Source of the DNA: JACOVP01 sp964390715
GTDB lineage: Archaea; Nanobdellota; Nanobdellia; SCGC-AAA011-G17; UBA489
DNA length: 47,462 nt
Direction: 5' to 3'
NCBI GenBank assembly: GCA_964390715.1
Contig: CAYMIM010000022.1
Location: 1-47,462, forward strand
Shown: in pieces, positions 38,887-47,416 of the stretch
Numbering within the stretch: position 1 is the stretch's first letter
How the letters are laid out: every line of letters starts with the position of its first letter
Translations under genes and position numbers: made by a program
Notes under the pieces: model-generated
What the model was told of the DNA's origin: nothing
Database searches by the model: none
Seen by the model: only the letters and a program-made list of their open reading frames with translations

Positions 38887-40364
38887 TAAGTCTTGGCGAT
38901 ATAAACAATATGCTTGGCTGCTTTGCCACAGAGAATGCATTTCTGTCCAGCCTTGACTTTTTCTTCTTGCGGATATAACGTTCCACACACTACTGCGCCT
39001 TCGGTTTCTTTTTGTAATTTATCAGAACACGTTTCTCCTTCTTTTTGCGTAGAACAATAAGAAGCTTTCACAAAACCGCGATGTTGCTGCAAAGTTTTTT
39101 TCAAGTCTGCTAACGTGTCGGCTGATCGAGTATTGTCTTTGAAATAGAGTTCAGCTTTCTTCTCAATATCTTTGTCAAGATCTTCCGCTTGTTTCTTGAT
39201 TTCTTTTTCTACATCTGCAATTTTAACTTGAACTCGTTTTCTTTCTGTTCTTCGTACTAAAGAGCATGATTGATGTTCTACTTCTTTTGGTCCTAATTCT
39301 ATGCGTAAAGGCACGCCATGTAATTCCCAGTGATTATATTTTGCTCCAGGAGAGTCAGGTCCATTGTCAAATTTGACTCTGTAACCAGCTTTTTGTAATT
39401 GTGTTTCTAGTTTTTGTCCTAATTTGACTATTTTTTCTGTTGCTGCTGGTTTATCCGCGAAAGTGACAGGTACAATAATAATTTGAATAGGCGCCATGTC
39501 AAAAGGCAAGACTAATCCTTGGTCATCCCCATGAATGCCAATAAGCGCGGCCATGCTTCTCCAGATGCCAGGTCCAAAGCAAGTCTGATAGACATGATGC
39601 TTTTTCTCGTCTTTGCCTAAAACTTGGATGTCATACGCTTTTGCGAAATTCGTTCCTAAATTATGAGTAGAAGCGAGTTGATTGCGTTTGCCATCAGGCA
39701 TTAAAGTATCTGGCGTGTAAGTTGCGTCTGCGCCTTTAAATTTATCCCAATCAGGTCGTTTGAAATAGAAGAAAGGAATCTTGAGTTTAGTTCCTAGAAC
39801 AGTCTCACAAGTTTTCAAGTCGTCTTTGATTTGCGCGAGCGCTTCTTCATGTGTGTTGAACACGTCATGCGTCTCAAAGAATAAAAATTCTCTGCCTCGC
39901 AAGAAAGGTCGTGTCGTCATCTCATTTCTGAAAACGCTAATACGGCTTTGATATCCGCGGAAAGGAAGTTCATTATAGCTTCTGAACCAGAGTGAGTATA
40001 TGGGATAAATCTGAGCTTCGCCCGTAGGTCGCAAGGCAAAACGTTCTTCCATTTTCTTTGATCCAGCGCTCTCCACCCAAAATACTTCAGGAGAAAATCC
40101 CGCGTGCTCTTTTTCTTTCTTTAAGTCTGATTCTTTGACCGCGATGGGAAATAAATAAGGTAAATGTCCTTGCAGTTCTACTTCTTTTTCTAGATAGTCA
40201 TAAATCTTCTTGATGATCATGAATCCCCAGGGCTTATGCACTATAAATCCTTGAATGCCAAAGCGAATGTCTGCTAGATCTGCCTTCTGAACTACTTGGC
40301 TATACCATTCTGAGAAGTTTTGGTCTTTTTTGACAGTAATGCCTTTGATATCATCCTTTGCCAT
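38883..40364 (-). CDS. proS: prolyl-tRNA synthetase, archaeal/eukaryotic type
   Basis: 493 residues charging tRNA-Pro. The class II motifs are complete: FIVHKPWGFMIIKKI (motif 1 region), RPTGEAQIYPIYSLWFRSYN with RNEMTTRPFLRGREFLFFE (motif 2), and GHGDDQGL-like GIHGDDQGLVLPFDMAP (motif 3). The short form without the bacterial editing insert, plus the C-terminal zinc-type end (CSTQKEGETC, CGTLYPQEEK, CILCGKAAKHIVYIAKTY), marks the archaeal/eukaryotic type. The TATA box TTTAAA (40390-40395) is 28 nt before the ATG on the minus strand. Confidence 0.96.
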   Translation of the reverse strand: MAKDDIKGITVKKDQNFSEWYSQVVQKADLADIRFGIQGFIVHKPWGFMIIKKIYDYLEKEVELQGHLPYLFPIAVKESDLKKEKEHAGFSPEVFWVESAGSKKMEERFALRPTGEAQIYPIYSLWFRSYNELPFRGYQSRISVFRNEMTTRPFLRGREFLFFETHDVFNTHEEALAQIKDDLKTCETVLGTKLKIPFFYFKRPDWDKFKGADATYTPDTLMPDGKRNQLASTHNLGTNFAKAYDIQVLGKDEKKHHVYQTCFGPGIWRSMAALIGIHGDDQGLVLPFDMAPIQIIIVPVTFADKPAATEKIVKLGQKLETQLQKAGYRVKFDNGPDSPGAKYNHWELHGVPLRIELGPKEVEHQSCSLVRRTERKRVQVKIADVEKEIKKQAEDLDKDIEKKAELYFKDNTRSADTLADLKKTLQQHRGFVKASYCSTQKEGETCSDKLQKETEGAVVCGTLYPQEEKVKAGQKCILCGKAAKHIVYIAKTY

Positions 40365-40455
40365 GGCAGAAATAAACTAGAAGTTGCTATTTAAACATTA
40401 TGGCGTTCCAAAAAAAGGAAGGAAGATATATAAATAAGGATGCTTATGCAAAAGT

Positions 40456-40875
40456 ATGAAAGTTAGGGATCTCATGACAAAAGATGTTTTTACTTGCGCG
40501 GCTGAAGACCCTGTCATGAATGTTGCTAAAAAGATGATGGATCAGGACGTAGGTATGCTGGTCGTCGTCGAGGATAATCTCTCAAAGAAGCCAATAGGTG
40601 TTATCTCTGATCGAGACATTCTCAATCGTGTAGTGCTCAAGAAGATAGATCCCGCGAAGACAACAGCGGAGCAGGTGGCGACGAAAAAAATAATCTCCAT
40701 CGCGGAAGGAGCTTCGATCAACGAAGCAACCGAGCTCATGAAGAAAAACAAGGTTAAAAAGTTAGTAGTTTTGGACAACATGGACAATCTCATAGGTATT
40801 ATCTCGCAATCGGACGTGGTCAAGCAGTTTATTTCTATCAGCGAGCAGTTAGCAGACCTCTCAGCGAGCCTCTAG
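40456..40875 (+). CDS. CBS-domain pair protein
   Basis: 139 residues forming two CBS motifs: MKVRDLMTKDVFTCAAEDPV ending in PIGVISDRDILNRV, then ATKKIISIAEGASINEATEL ending in LIGIISQSDVVKQF. Stand-alone pairs bind adenine nucleotides or S-adenosylmethionine and act as energy-state sensors on other proteins. The TATA box TATATAAATA (40427-40436) is 25 nt before the ATG. The partner is unknown; the next gene has its own promoter. Confidence 0.9.
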   Translation: MKVRDLMTKDVFTCAAEDPVMNVAKKMMDQDVGMLVVVEDNLSKKPIGVISDRDILNRVVLKKIDPAKTTAEQVATKKIISIAEGASINEATELMKKNKVKKLVVLDNMDNLIGIISQSDVVKQFISISEQLADLSASL

Positions 40876-40921
40876 CGCAGTAACACAACTATTTTAAAGG
40901 ATTAGTTGCACACAAAAAGCT

Positions 40922-43480
40922 ATGCAAAAAGAGAACCCCTATCTTCTGCCCAATACAGCTAAACCTCTTCATTATAGCTTAGTCCTAGAGCCAGAGATAG
41001 AACAAGGAAAATGTAAAGGGCAAGAGACTATTAGCATACAACTCCAGAAGTCTACCAAAGAGATCAAGCTGAATGTCAATGAGGTAACTATTACCAAGGC
41101 GACTATTGGCAAGCAGTCTGCTAAAGTAACCTACAACAAGGACATGCAAACAGCAACATTGTCTTTTGCTTCAGAATTAGTTAAAGGAGTCATAGAACTC
41201 TTCATCGTGTTTGAGAGTAAACTCCGTGAGGACCTGCGCGGGTTCTACAAGAGCTCGTATGAGGTCAACGGTAAAAAGAAGATCATGGCTACAACACAAT
41301 TCGAAGCGACCGACGCTCGTCGTTGTTTCCCTTGTTTTGATGAGCCTGCGTTAAAAGCGACCTTCAGTGTAAGTTTCGTCATACCCAAAGAGCTGACAGG
41401 TATTTCTAACATGCCCATCAAGGAAGACATAAAGCAAGGCAACAAGAAGAAGCTCGTCTTTGAGCAATCCCCTATTATGTCAACCTACTTATTGGCTTTT
41501 TTGATCGCGGACTTTGAAGGTATTCAGAAGAAAACAAAAAGAGGCACGCTCGTAGGAGTCTGGGCAACGCCAGGAAAAAAACAGCAAGGGCAATTCGCTT
41601 TGGACGTCGCAGTAAAAATATTGGAGTATTATGAATCCTATTTTAACATCCCTTATCCCTTGCCAAAATTAGATTTAGTGGCTATTCCAGACTTTGAATC
41701 AGGCGCTATGGAAAACTGGGGCGCCATTACCTACCGAGAGATCGCATTGCTCTACGACGAAAAAATCTCCTCTGTTGCGGCTCGTCAGCGTATTGCGACA
41801 GTAGTTGCTCATGAGTTGGCACATCAATGGTTCGGTAATCTTGTGACCATGCGATGGTGGAACGATCTCTGGCTCAATGAAGGATTTGCCTCCTGGATAG
41901 AATACAAGGCGGTAGATCATTTGTTCCCTGAATGGGACATGTGGGTGCAGTTTTACACTGATGATCAGTCAACTGCTTTTGGTCTCGATGGATTAGAATC
42001 TAGTCATCCTATAGAGGTAGAGGTCATCAATCCTGCGGAAATAGATGAAATTTTTGACGCTGTCAGTTATCAGAAAGGCTCATCAGTCATTCACATGTTG
42101 GAAAAATATTTGGGTGAAGAAGTGTTTAGAAAAGGGTTGCAGCACTATCTGGAATCGTTCAAGTATGGCAATGCGTCTACAAGAGATTTATGGAATTCCT
42201 TGGCAAAATTTTCAGGAAAACCAGTGCAAAAGATTATGGACTCCTGGACGAAACAAATGGGCTATCCACTCCTCACAATAAAAACCAATGAAAAAACATT
42301 AGATATTACGCAGGAAAGATATTTCTTTAGTGGGAGAAAAAAAGATCCAACTCTCTGGTCCATTCCCCTGTCTTTACTGCAGGATAATCAGACGAAAAAT
42401 TATCTGCTCGAAAAGCAAAAAGAAACTATTCCTCGCGGAAAAGAACTAACCATCCTCAACAAGAACCAAGTGGGTTTTTATCGCGTTCACTATGACGCTC
42501 TTTCGTTCCAAGAGCAACTCAAGGCGCTGCAGGAAAATAAGCTAGACATATTGGATAAAATAGGGCTTATGGCCAATGTCTATGCCGTAGCGGAAGCCAA
42601 TTACACTGACATGATGCAATTCCTTGACTTGTTCGAGCATATAAGAGAAGAGACAAACTATACACTATGGTCAGACGTTTCTGGCAGCATCGGCACCTTG
42701 CAGACCATGTTTGTAAATCATCCTTTCGCAGACGATCTCGATACATTGACGCGATGGGTCTTTGAAAAAATAGTGAAAAAAATGGGATGGGAAGAGAAAA
42801 AAGGAGAATCGCATACTGATATCTTATTGCGATTAACTGTATTGGCGATGTCTGGTTTTAGTAAAGAGCTCAGTGTGCAGGCGGAAGCGAGAAAAAGATT
42901 CCAGGAATATATAAGAACAAAAACATTGAATCCTAATCTCCGCGGTGTAGTTTATTCATTATCCGCGTGGACTGGAGACGCGAAAGTTTGGGAGCAATTA
43001 AGAAAACTCCATGAAGAAGCGACGTTGCAGGAAGAAAAAATAAGAATTTTAGGCGCCATGAGCATGTTCCAGCAGCCAGAACTGTTGAAAAGAACTATGG
43101 AATATAGTCTTACACCAGCTGTTCGTTCACAAGACAGTCCATCAGCGTTAGCTCGCGTTGCTCGCAATCCCTTCGGGTTGGAATTAGCTTGGGAGTTTTT
43201 GCGTGAGCATTGGTCGGAATACATGAAGCGCTATGGCGCTGGTGGTCATATGATGGGTAGAATTGTGCAAGCGGTGACCGCGGGATTTAGCACGCTGGAA
43301 AAAGCAGCGGAAGTAGAGTTCTTCTTCAAGAAAAATAAAGTGCCGCACGCGAAGCGCGCCATCGAACAATCGCTCGAAAGCATTCATCTCAATCACGCGT
43401 TTATCAAGAAGCATGAGAAAACAGTCGCGTCATGGGTCAGTATGTGGAAACAACAGCATGTGCAGAGGAAGTTCCTATGA
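40922..43480 (+). CDS. M1-family zinc aminopeptidase (tricorn-factor F2/F3-like)
   Basis: 852 residues. The exopeptidase motif GAMEN (about 261-265) precedes the zinc site HELAHQWFGN (297-306), with the third ligand in NEGFASWIEY (about 319). The N-terminal beta domain (YLLPNTAKPLHYSLVLEPEI) and the C-terminal helical domain are complete. These enzymes remove N-terminal residues from peptides, downstream of proteasome or tricorn-like proteases. The TATA box TTTTAAA (40892-40898) is 27 nt upstream. Its stop overlaps the PspC gene start (ATGA). Confidence 0.94.
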   Translation: MQKENPYLLPNTAKPLHYSLVLEPEIEQGKCKGQETISIQLQKSTKEIKLNVNEVTITKATIGKQSAKVTYNKDMQTATLSFASELVKGVIELFIVFESKLREDLRGFYKSSYEVNGKKKIMATTQFEATDARRCFPCFDEPALKATFSVSFVIPKELTGISNMPIKEDIKQGNKKKLVFEQSPIMSTYLLAFLIADFEGIQKKTKRGTLVGVWATPGKKQQGQFALDVAVKILEYYESYFNIPYPLPKLDLVAIPDFESGAMENWGAITYREIALLYDEKISSVAARQRIATVVAHELAHQWFGNLVTMRWWNDLWLNEGFASWIEYKAVDHLFPEWDMWVQFYTDDQSTAFGLDGLESSHPIEVEVINPAEIDEIFDAVSYQKGSSVIHMLEKYLGEEVFRKGLQHYLESFKYGNASTRDLWNSLAKFSGKPVQKIMDSWTKQMGYPLLTIKTNEKTLDITQERYFFSGRKKDPTLWSIPLSLLQDNQTKNYLLEKQKETIPRGKELTILNKNQVGFYRVHYDALSFQEQLKALQENKLDILDKIGLMANVYAVAEANYTDMMQFLDLFEHIREETNYTLWSDVSGSIGTLQTMFVNHPFADDLDTLTRWVFEKIVKKMGWEEKKGESHTDILLRLTVLAMSGFSKELSVQAEARKRFQEYIRTKTLNPNLRGVVYSLSAWTGDAKVWEQLRKLHEEATLQEEKIRILGAMSMFQQPELLKRTMEYSLTPAVRSQDSPSALARVARNPFGLELAWEFLREHWSEYMKRYGAGGHMMGRIVQAVTAGFSTLEKAAEVEFFFKKNKVPHAKRAIEQSLESIHLNHAFIKKHEKTVASWVSMWKQQHVQRKFL

Positions 43481-43677
43481 AACAACAACCAAAAAAATTA
43501 TATTTGTCAAACAGGAATAGAAAGATCGCGGGATTTTGTGGAGGTCTCGCGGAATATTTCAACGTTGATCCGACCATGGTTCGTTTGCTCTATGTATTTT
43601 TAACATTGATTAGTATGGGTGCCGGCGTTCTCATCTATCTCGTTGCGTGGTTGATCGTGCCGAGAAGTCCAAAATAA
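43477..43677 (+). CDS. PspC-domain small membrane protein
   Basis: 66 residues from ATG 43477, overlapping the aminopeptidase stop. Basic start (MKQQPKKLYLSNRNRKIAGF), then CGGLAEYFNVDPTMVRLLYV and one membrane helix (LISMGAGVLIYLVAWLIV) before PRSPK. That is the full PspC domain of the phage-shock family, a membrane-stress sensor in bacteria; no PspA is nearby. Coupling to an aminopeptidase may be fortuitous. Confidence 0.88.
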   Translation: MKQQPKKLYLSNRNRKIAGFCGGLAEYFNVDPTMVRLLYVFLTLISMGAGVLIYLVAWLIVPRSPK

Positions 43678-43686
43678 ATATGCTTG

Positions 43687-43788
43687 TTAAGGGTCTGAGC
43701 AGTCACGTTTATAGCCGCAGGTAGGGCAAATAATCTTGCATTTGAGTTGGTACATCGGTGTCAAGCAGAGAGTGCAAGCGTCAGTCAT
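43687..43788 (-). CDS. tiny zinc-ribbon protein, 33 aa
   Basis: MTDACTLCLTPMYQLKCK contains CxxC, and a second knuckle CPTCGYKRDCSDP follows, giving four cysteines spaced as a zinc ribbon plus two extra. The minus-strand ATG is at 43788 and the stop at 43687. The CPxCGYxRDCSD ending recurs in small archaeal proteins as I recall, without a named function. It could bind nucleic acid or act as a metal-binding adaptor. Confidence 0.6.
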   Translation of the reverse strand: MTDACTLCLTPMYQLKCKIICPTCGYKRDCSDP

Positions 43789-43891
43789 AAAACTAAAACA
43801 AGTAGCAGGTTAAAAAAGGTTTTGGTGATATGGCGGTACCTTGAAGTTGTAGTCAGGAAACCTTTAAATAGGAAAAAGAAATTTTTTTGTG

Positions 43892-44518
43892 ATGGTATAT
43901 CCTCCCTTGCCTACGGATAATAGTCAGCGATCGAGAAGAACCGTTTTATCCTACACACTTGCAAATGCTCTTGCAAATGTTTTGGTAGCGGGCGCTTTAG
44001 TCACCTGTACAACTGCTTGTCTTCCAGCTCCTGTACCGGGAAAAAATACAATAGAGGGAAAGCTTCTTTCTGTAACTGCGTTCTACGATGCTCCTCAAAT
44101 ACTTATAGGATATGATCACGCGAATAAACAGAGTTCTTCACTTGATGATGTTATCTATGTTCCTAGTCAAAAAACACTGGAAAAAGAATTAGCGGAAGCG
44201 CACAAAGTACAAGATCGTCAATGGTATGATTCTTTAAGAAGTGCTCTGCGTCTAGCGTCTTTATGTGAGGATCATAATCTAAAATATCAGTTTGCGCCGA
44301 TGATGCGAAGTACTCCCTATTTTGATGTCGTGCGGAGCGGCAGCTCTCCGACCATTATTATTTACAGTCTTCCACAAGTCGATCAAGCGAAAGCGCGAGC
44401 AGTCGAGGAAGTCTGTGAGAGAAGATGGAGAACGAAGAATGAGCTAATTAATGTTAGGAGTTTCACTTTTTCTGAAAACGAGTTAAGAGAAATTCCAGCG
44501 AAGAAAGAGGACAAATAG
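43892..44518 (+). CDS. lipoprotein/anchored protein, paralogue A
   Basis: 208 residues from ATG 43892; the TATA box TTTAAATA (43863-43870) is 26.5 nt upstream and disfavours GTG 43889. The N-terminus TLANALANVLVAGALVTCTT ends in a lipobox-like TTAC. The body has ILIGYDHANKQ, LRLASLCEDHNLKYQFAP, SPTIIIYSLPQVDQAKARAV and CERRW, then VRSFTFSENELREI. The same blocks occur in order in the protein at 44868. Probably secreted. Function unknown. Confidence 0.7.
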   Translation: MVYPPLPTDNSQRSRRTVLSYTLANALANVLVAGALVTCTTACLPAPVPGKNTIEGKLLSVTAFYDAPQILIGYDHANKQSSSLDDVIYVPSQKTLEKELAEAHKVQDRQWYDSLRSALRLASLCEDHNLKYQFAPMMRSTPYFDVVRSGSSPTIIIYSLPQVDQAKARAVEEVCERRWRTKNELINVRSFTFSENELREIPAKKEDK

Positions 44519-44571
44519 GAAAAATAAAGCAACAGCAAAATTATATAAACACATACGGCGGGCACGATCTT

Positions 44572-44811
44572 ATGAACACCGAACAACTCTCGCCATTTTA
44601 CCGACGTTGCTTTGATATACTCGGTGTTGACATAGATAGCTTATATGGTGCTCTAGATATAGCGACGCTTAAACAAAAATTACTGAAGAGTCTGCCTGAT
44701 TATCATGGTAACGATAGACAAGCGCCTCTCGAAAAAATGGTCATTCTAACAGGCATAGGTAATGAGAAATTTATTGGTGTTGTGACTGCAAAAATAGGTA
44801 TTCTAAAATAA
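44572..44811 (+). CDS. hypothetical protein, 79 aa
   Basis: A small soluble protein: helical start (LSPFYRRCFDILGVDIDSLY), then TLKQKLLKSLPDYHGNDRQA and a strand end (MVILTGIGNEKFIGVVTAKI). No motif recognised. It sits between the two paralogous lipoprotein genes, and its TATA box TTATATAAA (44541-44549) is 27 nt before the ATG, so it is a separate leaderless unit. Confidence 0.55.
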   Translation: MNTEQLSPFYRRCFDILGVDIDSLYGALDIATLKQKLLKSLPDYHGNDRQAPLEKMVILTGIGNEKFIGVVTAKIGILK

Positions 44812-44867
44812 CTCAAGAGTAGTAGCAAAAAGAAAGATTTATATAGAAAAGAATAAGAATTTCAGGC

Positions 44868-45479
44868 ATGAGTTACTTGCCTATTATCTATAATGAACCA
44901 ATAAGCAAACTGTCGAGATCATTAGTATCAGCTGGGTTGGCTTTTTTAACCCTTGGTACACTCTATACTTGCACTCCTTCACGACCTATTCCAGTACAAA
45001 AAAATGATGTAGAAACAGTGCTTAAACGCCTGAAAGAAGAATATGCTGGACAAAAAACTTCAGTGCTTATTGGATATGATCGATATGATGCTGTGCCATT
45101 TAATCCTACTGGAAAACCAGATGCTCCTACTGTTGAAGGCATGCGACAAGAACGTACAACTGCTGTTGCTAAAAAAGAAGAAAATCGTATAACTTCGATA
45201 AATAATGCGTTATTGCTTATAGATTTGTGCAAAGAGCAAGATATTAAGTGCATTCCTGTTGGATTAACACAAAGTAATTATAATGGCATGATACAACAGA
45301 CACATCCTAGTCCCATAGCGTTGATTTATTGTCTGCAAGAAGTAGATGCAAATCTTGTAGAAATTCCCGAAAGAGAGCAAGAACGTCGTTGGGTAAATAT
45401 GGGCGCAAGAGATGTACAAAGTTTTAAATTTAGCGATGGAAAAAATCTTGAACAGATAGTAACAAAACAAATAAAATGA
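44868..45479 (+). CDS. lipoprotein/anchored protein, paralogue B
   Basis: 203 residues. The hydrophobic start LVSAGLAFLTLGTLYTCTPS ends in a lipobox-like TLYTC. Shared blocks with the 43892 protein: VLIGYDRYD, ALLLIDLCKEQDIKCIPV, SPIALIYCLQEVDANLVEI, ERRW and VQSFKFSDGKNLEQI. The TATA box TTTATATA (44838-44845) is 26.5 nt upstream. Its TGA overlaps the ATG of the next gene, so it is co-translated with the Cys-rich secreted protein. Function unknown. Confidence 0.72.
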   Translation: MSYLPIIYNEPISKLSRSLVSAGLAFLTLGTLYTCTPSRPIPVQKNDVETVLKRLKEEYAGQKTSVLIGYDRYDAVPFNPTGKPDAPTVEGMRQERTTAVAKKEENRITSINNALLLIDLCKEQDIKCIPVGLTQSNYNGMIQQTHPSPIALIYCLQEVDANLVEIPEREQERRWVNMGARDVQSFKFSDGKNLEQIVTKQIK

Positions 45480-46819
45480 AAACACAACACAAACACAACA
45501 AGTTCTTCTTGCTCGTAGCTTTGTCTTTGCTCTTCGCGCTTTCTTTTGTCCATGCGAATGATGACGACCTCTGTGTTATCAGTGCTCCTCCTGGTCAGGG
45601 AACTGCTAGTCAGGGTACTTATGATATTACTACCAATCCATCTCGTATCAGTTCAGCGAGTGTTGGTTTTGTGGGTACTGCCTGTGGCGCGGCAAGTCTC
45701 AGTAGTGGTGTAGATGGCGCCGCTCCTTTGGACGCGAAAGGGAATCCAGAGACACAACAAAATATTATAAATGCCTGTGTAAAAGCTGGAGGCGTTACAG
45801 CAACGCAAGGTGGAAAAATCGATGACTACATCATAGGAATAACTGCGCTCTTTAATCAAGATCCTACTAATTGTTTCCGCATTACCTTAAAGCGTGTTGA
45901 TAGTTTCACACAAAAACCTATTGTAGCGCTACCACAACCAACACGTAATGTAAAACAAAATGTGGAAATACTTACTTATCGTCCTTATAATTTCCGAGTC
46001 AGTGATCTTATCGAAGCGATGAAAAACAAACCGACCTTGGGGAAAACGGGCGTAGCTATGGCGGGAGTAGCCTATGATCCTAGTAATACAGTAACTGACG
46101 CGCACATGGTGCTGCCTGTCGCTCTGGAATCACAAGGGCACAAAGTAGGCATAGAAACAAGGCACGCTATCAAAGTATATGATCCTTATTTTGGCAAAGA
46201 TATTCCTGTTGATTTGGCGTTCGATAATGATAGCAGAATGTACTCAAACCTTTGGAACAGAAATGGTAATGACATTTGGTTCCATTTGGAAGACTTAGTT
46301 ACTTTGGAAAATCTTGGTCCTTGTGTCAATCTGACAGTCAACAACACTCATCCTCCTTCCTCTGCTCCGACTATACCTATCCGAGGTCCATCTGATCCTC
46401 CAGGTGTGCAGCCAGTTTCTCCTATTACCGGTGGTTTACCATATACTCCTATTATTGTTATTACTCCTCGCTGTGGCGATAAAGTGATTACGCCTCCCGA
46501 AGAATGTGACGATGGCAATCGTGTCGATGGAGATGGTTGCTCCGCTGCTTGCGTCAAGGAATTCTGTGGCGATAAAAAAGTACAAGCGGCTCTTGGTGAG
46601 CAATGCGATGATGGCAATAAAAACAGCAACGATGGATGTTCCGCGTCTTGCAAGATTGAGGCGCGCTGTGGTAGCGTCTGGATGTTGAAAAGCGCTATGG
46701 AATGTGAGGATCCAGGTTCAGTATGTTTCCGTGTTAGTCATGGCAGTATAGCCAAGGGAATTTGTAGTGCTGATTGTGCCTGTAATCTAGAATACAAAGA
46801 AGCAGAAGTAACTGACTAA
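45476..46819 (+). CDS. secreted protein with two Myxococcus-type Cys-rich repeats
   Basis: 447 residues: signal peptide (FLLVALSLLFALSFVHAND), a beta-rich N-terminal region (about 30-300), a Pro-rich linker (PPSSAPTIPIRGPSDPPG) and then two DUF4215 repeats. These are CGDKVITPPEECDDGNRVDG with DGCSAAC, and CGDKKVQAALGEQCDDGNKN with DGCSASC. The last segment has six more cysteines. No C-terminal helix or sorting signal. DUF4215 repeats are typical of secreted bacterial proteins and rare in archaea, so transfer is likely for this part. It is coupled to paralogue B by ATGA and is probably its partner at the surface. Confidence 0.8.
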   Translation: MKTQHKHNKFFLLVALSLLFALSFVHANDDDLCVISAPPGQGTASQGTYDITTNPSRISSASVGFVGTACGAASLSSGVDGAAPLDAKGNPETQQNIINACVKAGGVTATQGGKIDDYIIGITALFNQDPTNCFRITLKRVDSFTQKPIVALPQPTRNVKQNVEILTYRPYNFRVSDLIEAMKNKPTLGKTGVAMAGVAYDPSNTVTDAHMVLPVALESQGHKVGIETRHAIKVYDPYFGKDIPVDLAFDNDSRMYSNLWNRNGNDIWFHLEDLVTLENLGPCVNLTVNNTHPPSSAPTIPIRGPSDPPGVQPVSPITGGLPYTPIIVITPRCGDKVITPPEECDDGNRVDGDGCSAACVKEFCGDKKVQAALGEQCDDGNKNSNDGCSASCKIEARCGSVWMLKSAMECEDPGSVCFRVSHGSIAKGICSADCACNLEYKEAEVTD

Positions 46820-46842
46820 AAAGCAAGAATTTAGAATGTTAA

Positions 46843-46951
46843 TGGGCCTGCCAGGATTTGAACCCGGACCTCGAGGTTACTCCTTATCACGTTCTCAAAA
46901 GAGTGGTTGAAACCGAAGCCTCGCATCCTATCCAAGTTGGACCACAGACCC
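46843..46951 (-). tRNA. tRNA-Arg (TCG) with a 35-nt intron
   Basis: Minus strand. Acceptor GGGTCTG pairs with CAGGCCC (one G-U), D arm GTCC/GGAT, anticodon stem CGAGG/CCTCG, loop CTTCGGA with anticodon TCG, and T loop TTCAAAT. The intron (46878-46912) lies after position 37. The splice site forms a bulge-helix-bulge: CTTC in the anticodon loop pairs with GGAG near the intron end, giving 3-nt bulges GGT and TAA cut as GG^T and TA^A. Discriminator A at 46843. The TATA box TTATATAG is near 46981. Confidence 0.95.
46878..46912 (-). other. archaeal tRNA intron (37/38)
   Basis: A 35-nt intron removed by the archaeal splicing endonuclease. A 4-bp helix (CTTC with GGAG) is flanked by two 3-base bulges, the canonical form. 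Removing it restores a 7-nt anticodon loop and the CGAGG/CCTCG stem. Confidence 0.88.
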
Positions 46952-47029
46952 ACAAACAAGAAAATTTCTGAAGAGAGACCTTATATAGCTTTCTCTCAAA
47001 AAAAGTGTAACAAGAATAGTTGAATTAAC

Positions 47030-47416
47030 TTAACTTCCTTTATGTTTAGTTTTCTTCTCTATCTGTCGTTCTAAAGAGAAAATACAAGCCATGACGTTGC
47101 GAGAAGACTTCCAAATATCACCAAAGTTATCAGTTAATAAATTTTCAATACCACCCTCATTCATTTTAAGTCTTGCTAATATTTGCTTAATGCTAACACC
47201 AGCGTAGTGCAAAGTGATGTGTGTTTGATACTCTACACCTAAATTAATATCATGTACCGGTAATAAAAATTGAACATCGGCAAAATAATGCTTGTCTCCG
47301 CGTCCATCCTTCGCCTGTTTGAAGAAGAAACTACTAAGAGAAAAGCAAGTGACATCATGCGGGAAAGTCCTCCCATCATAACAAAAAACACGAAAAGTGC
47401 TGTTGTCCTCTCGCTC
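47030..47416 (-). pseudogene. hypothetical protein frame lacking a usable start codon
   Basis: A 128-codon open frame bounded upstream by TAG (47417-47419). It reads like a folded protein: STFRVFCYDGRTFPHDVTC, KQAKDGRGDKHYFADVQFLL, HITLHYAGVSIKQILARL and GGIENLLTDNFGDIWKSSR, then a basic tail. The only near-start is TTG 47212, which would remove half of it, and there is no ATG or GTG in frame. The 5' end is probably broken by a mutation or sequencing error, or begins at an unusual codon. The family is unknown. The last 43 bases of the window show nothing else. Confidence 0.45.
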
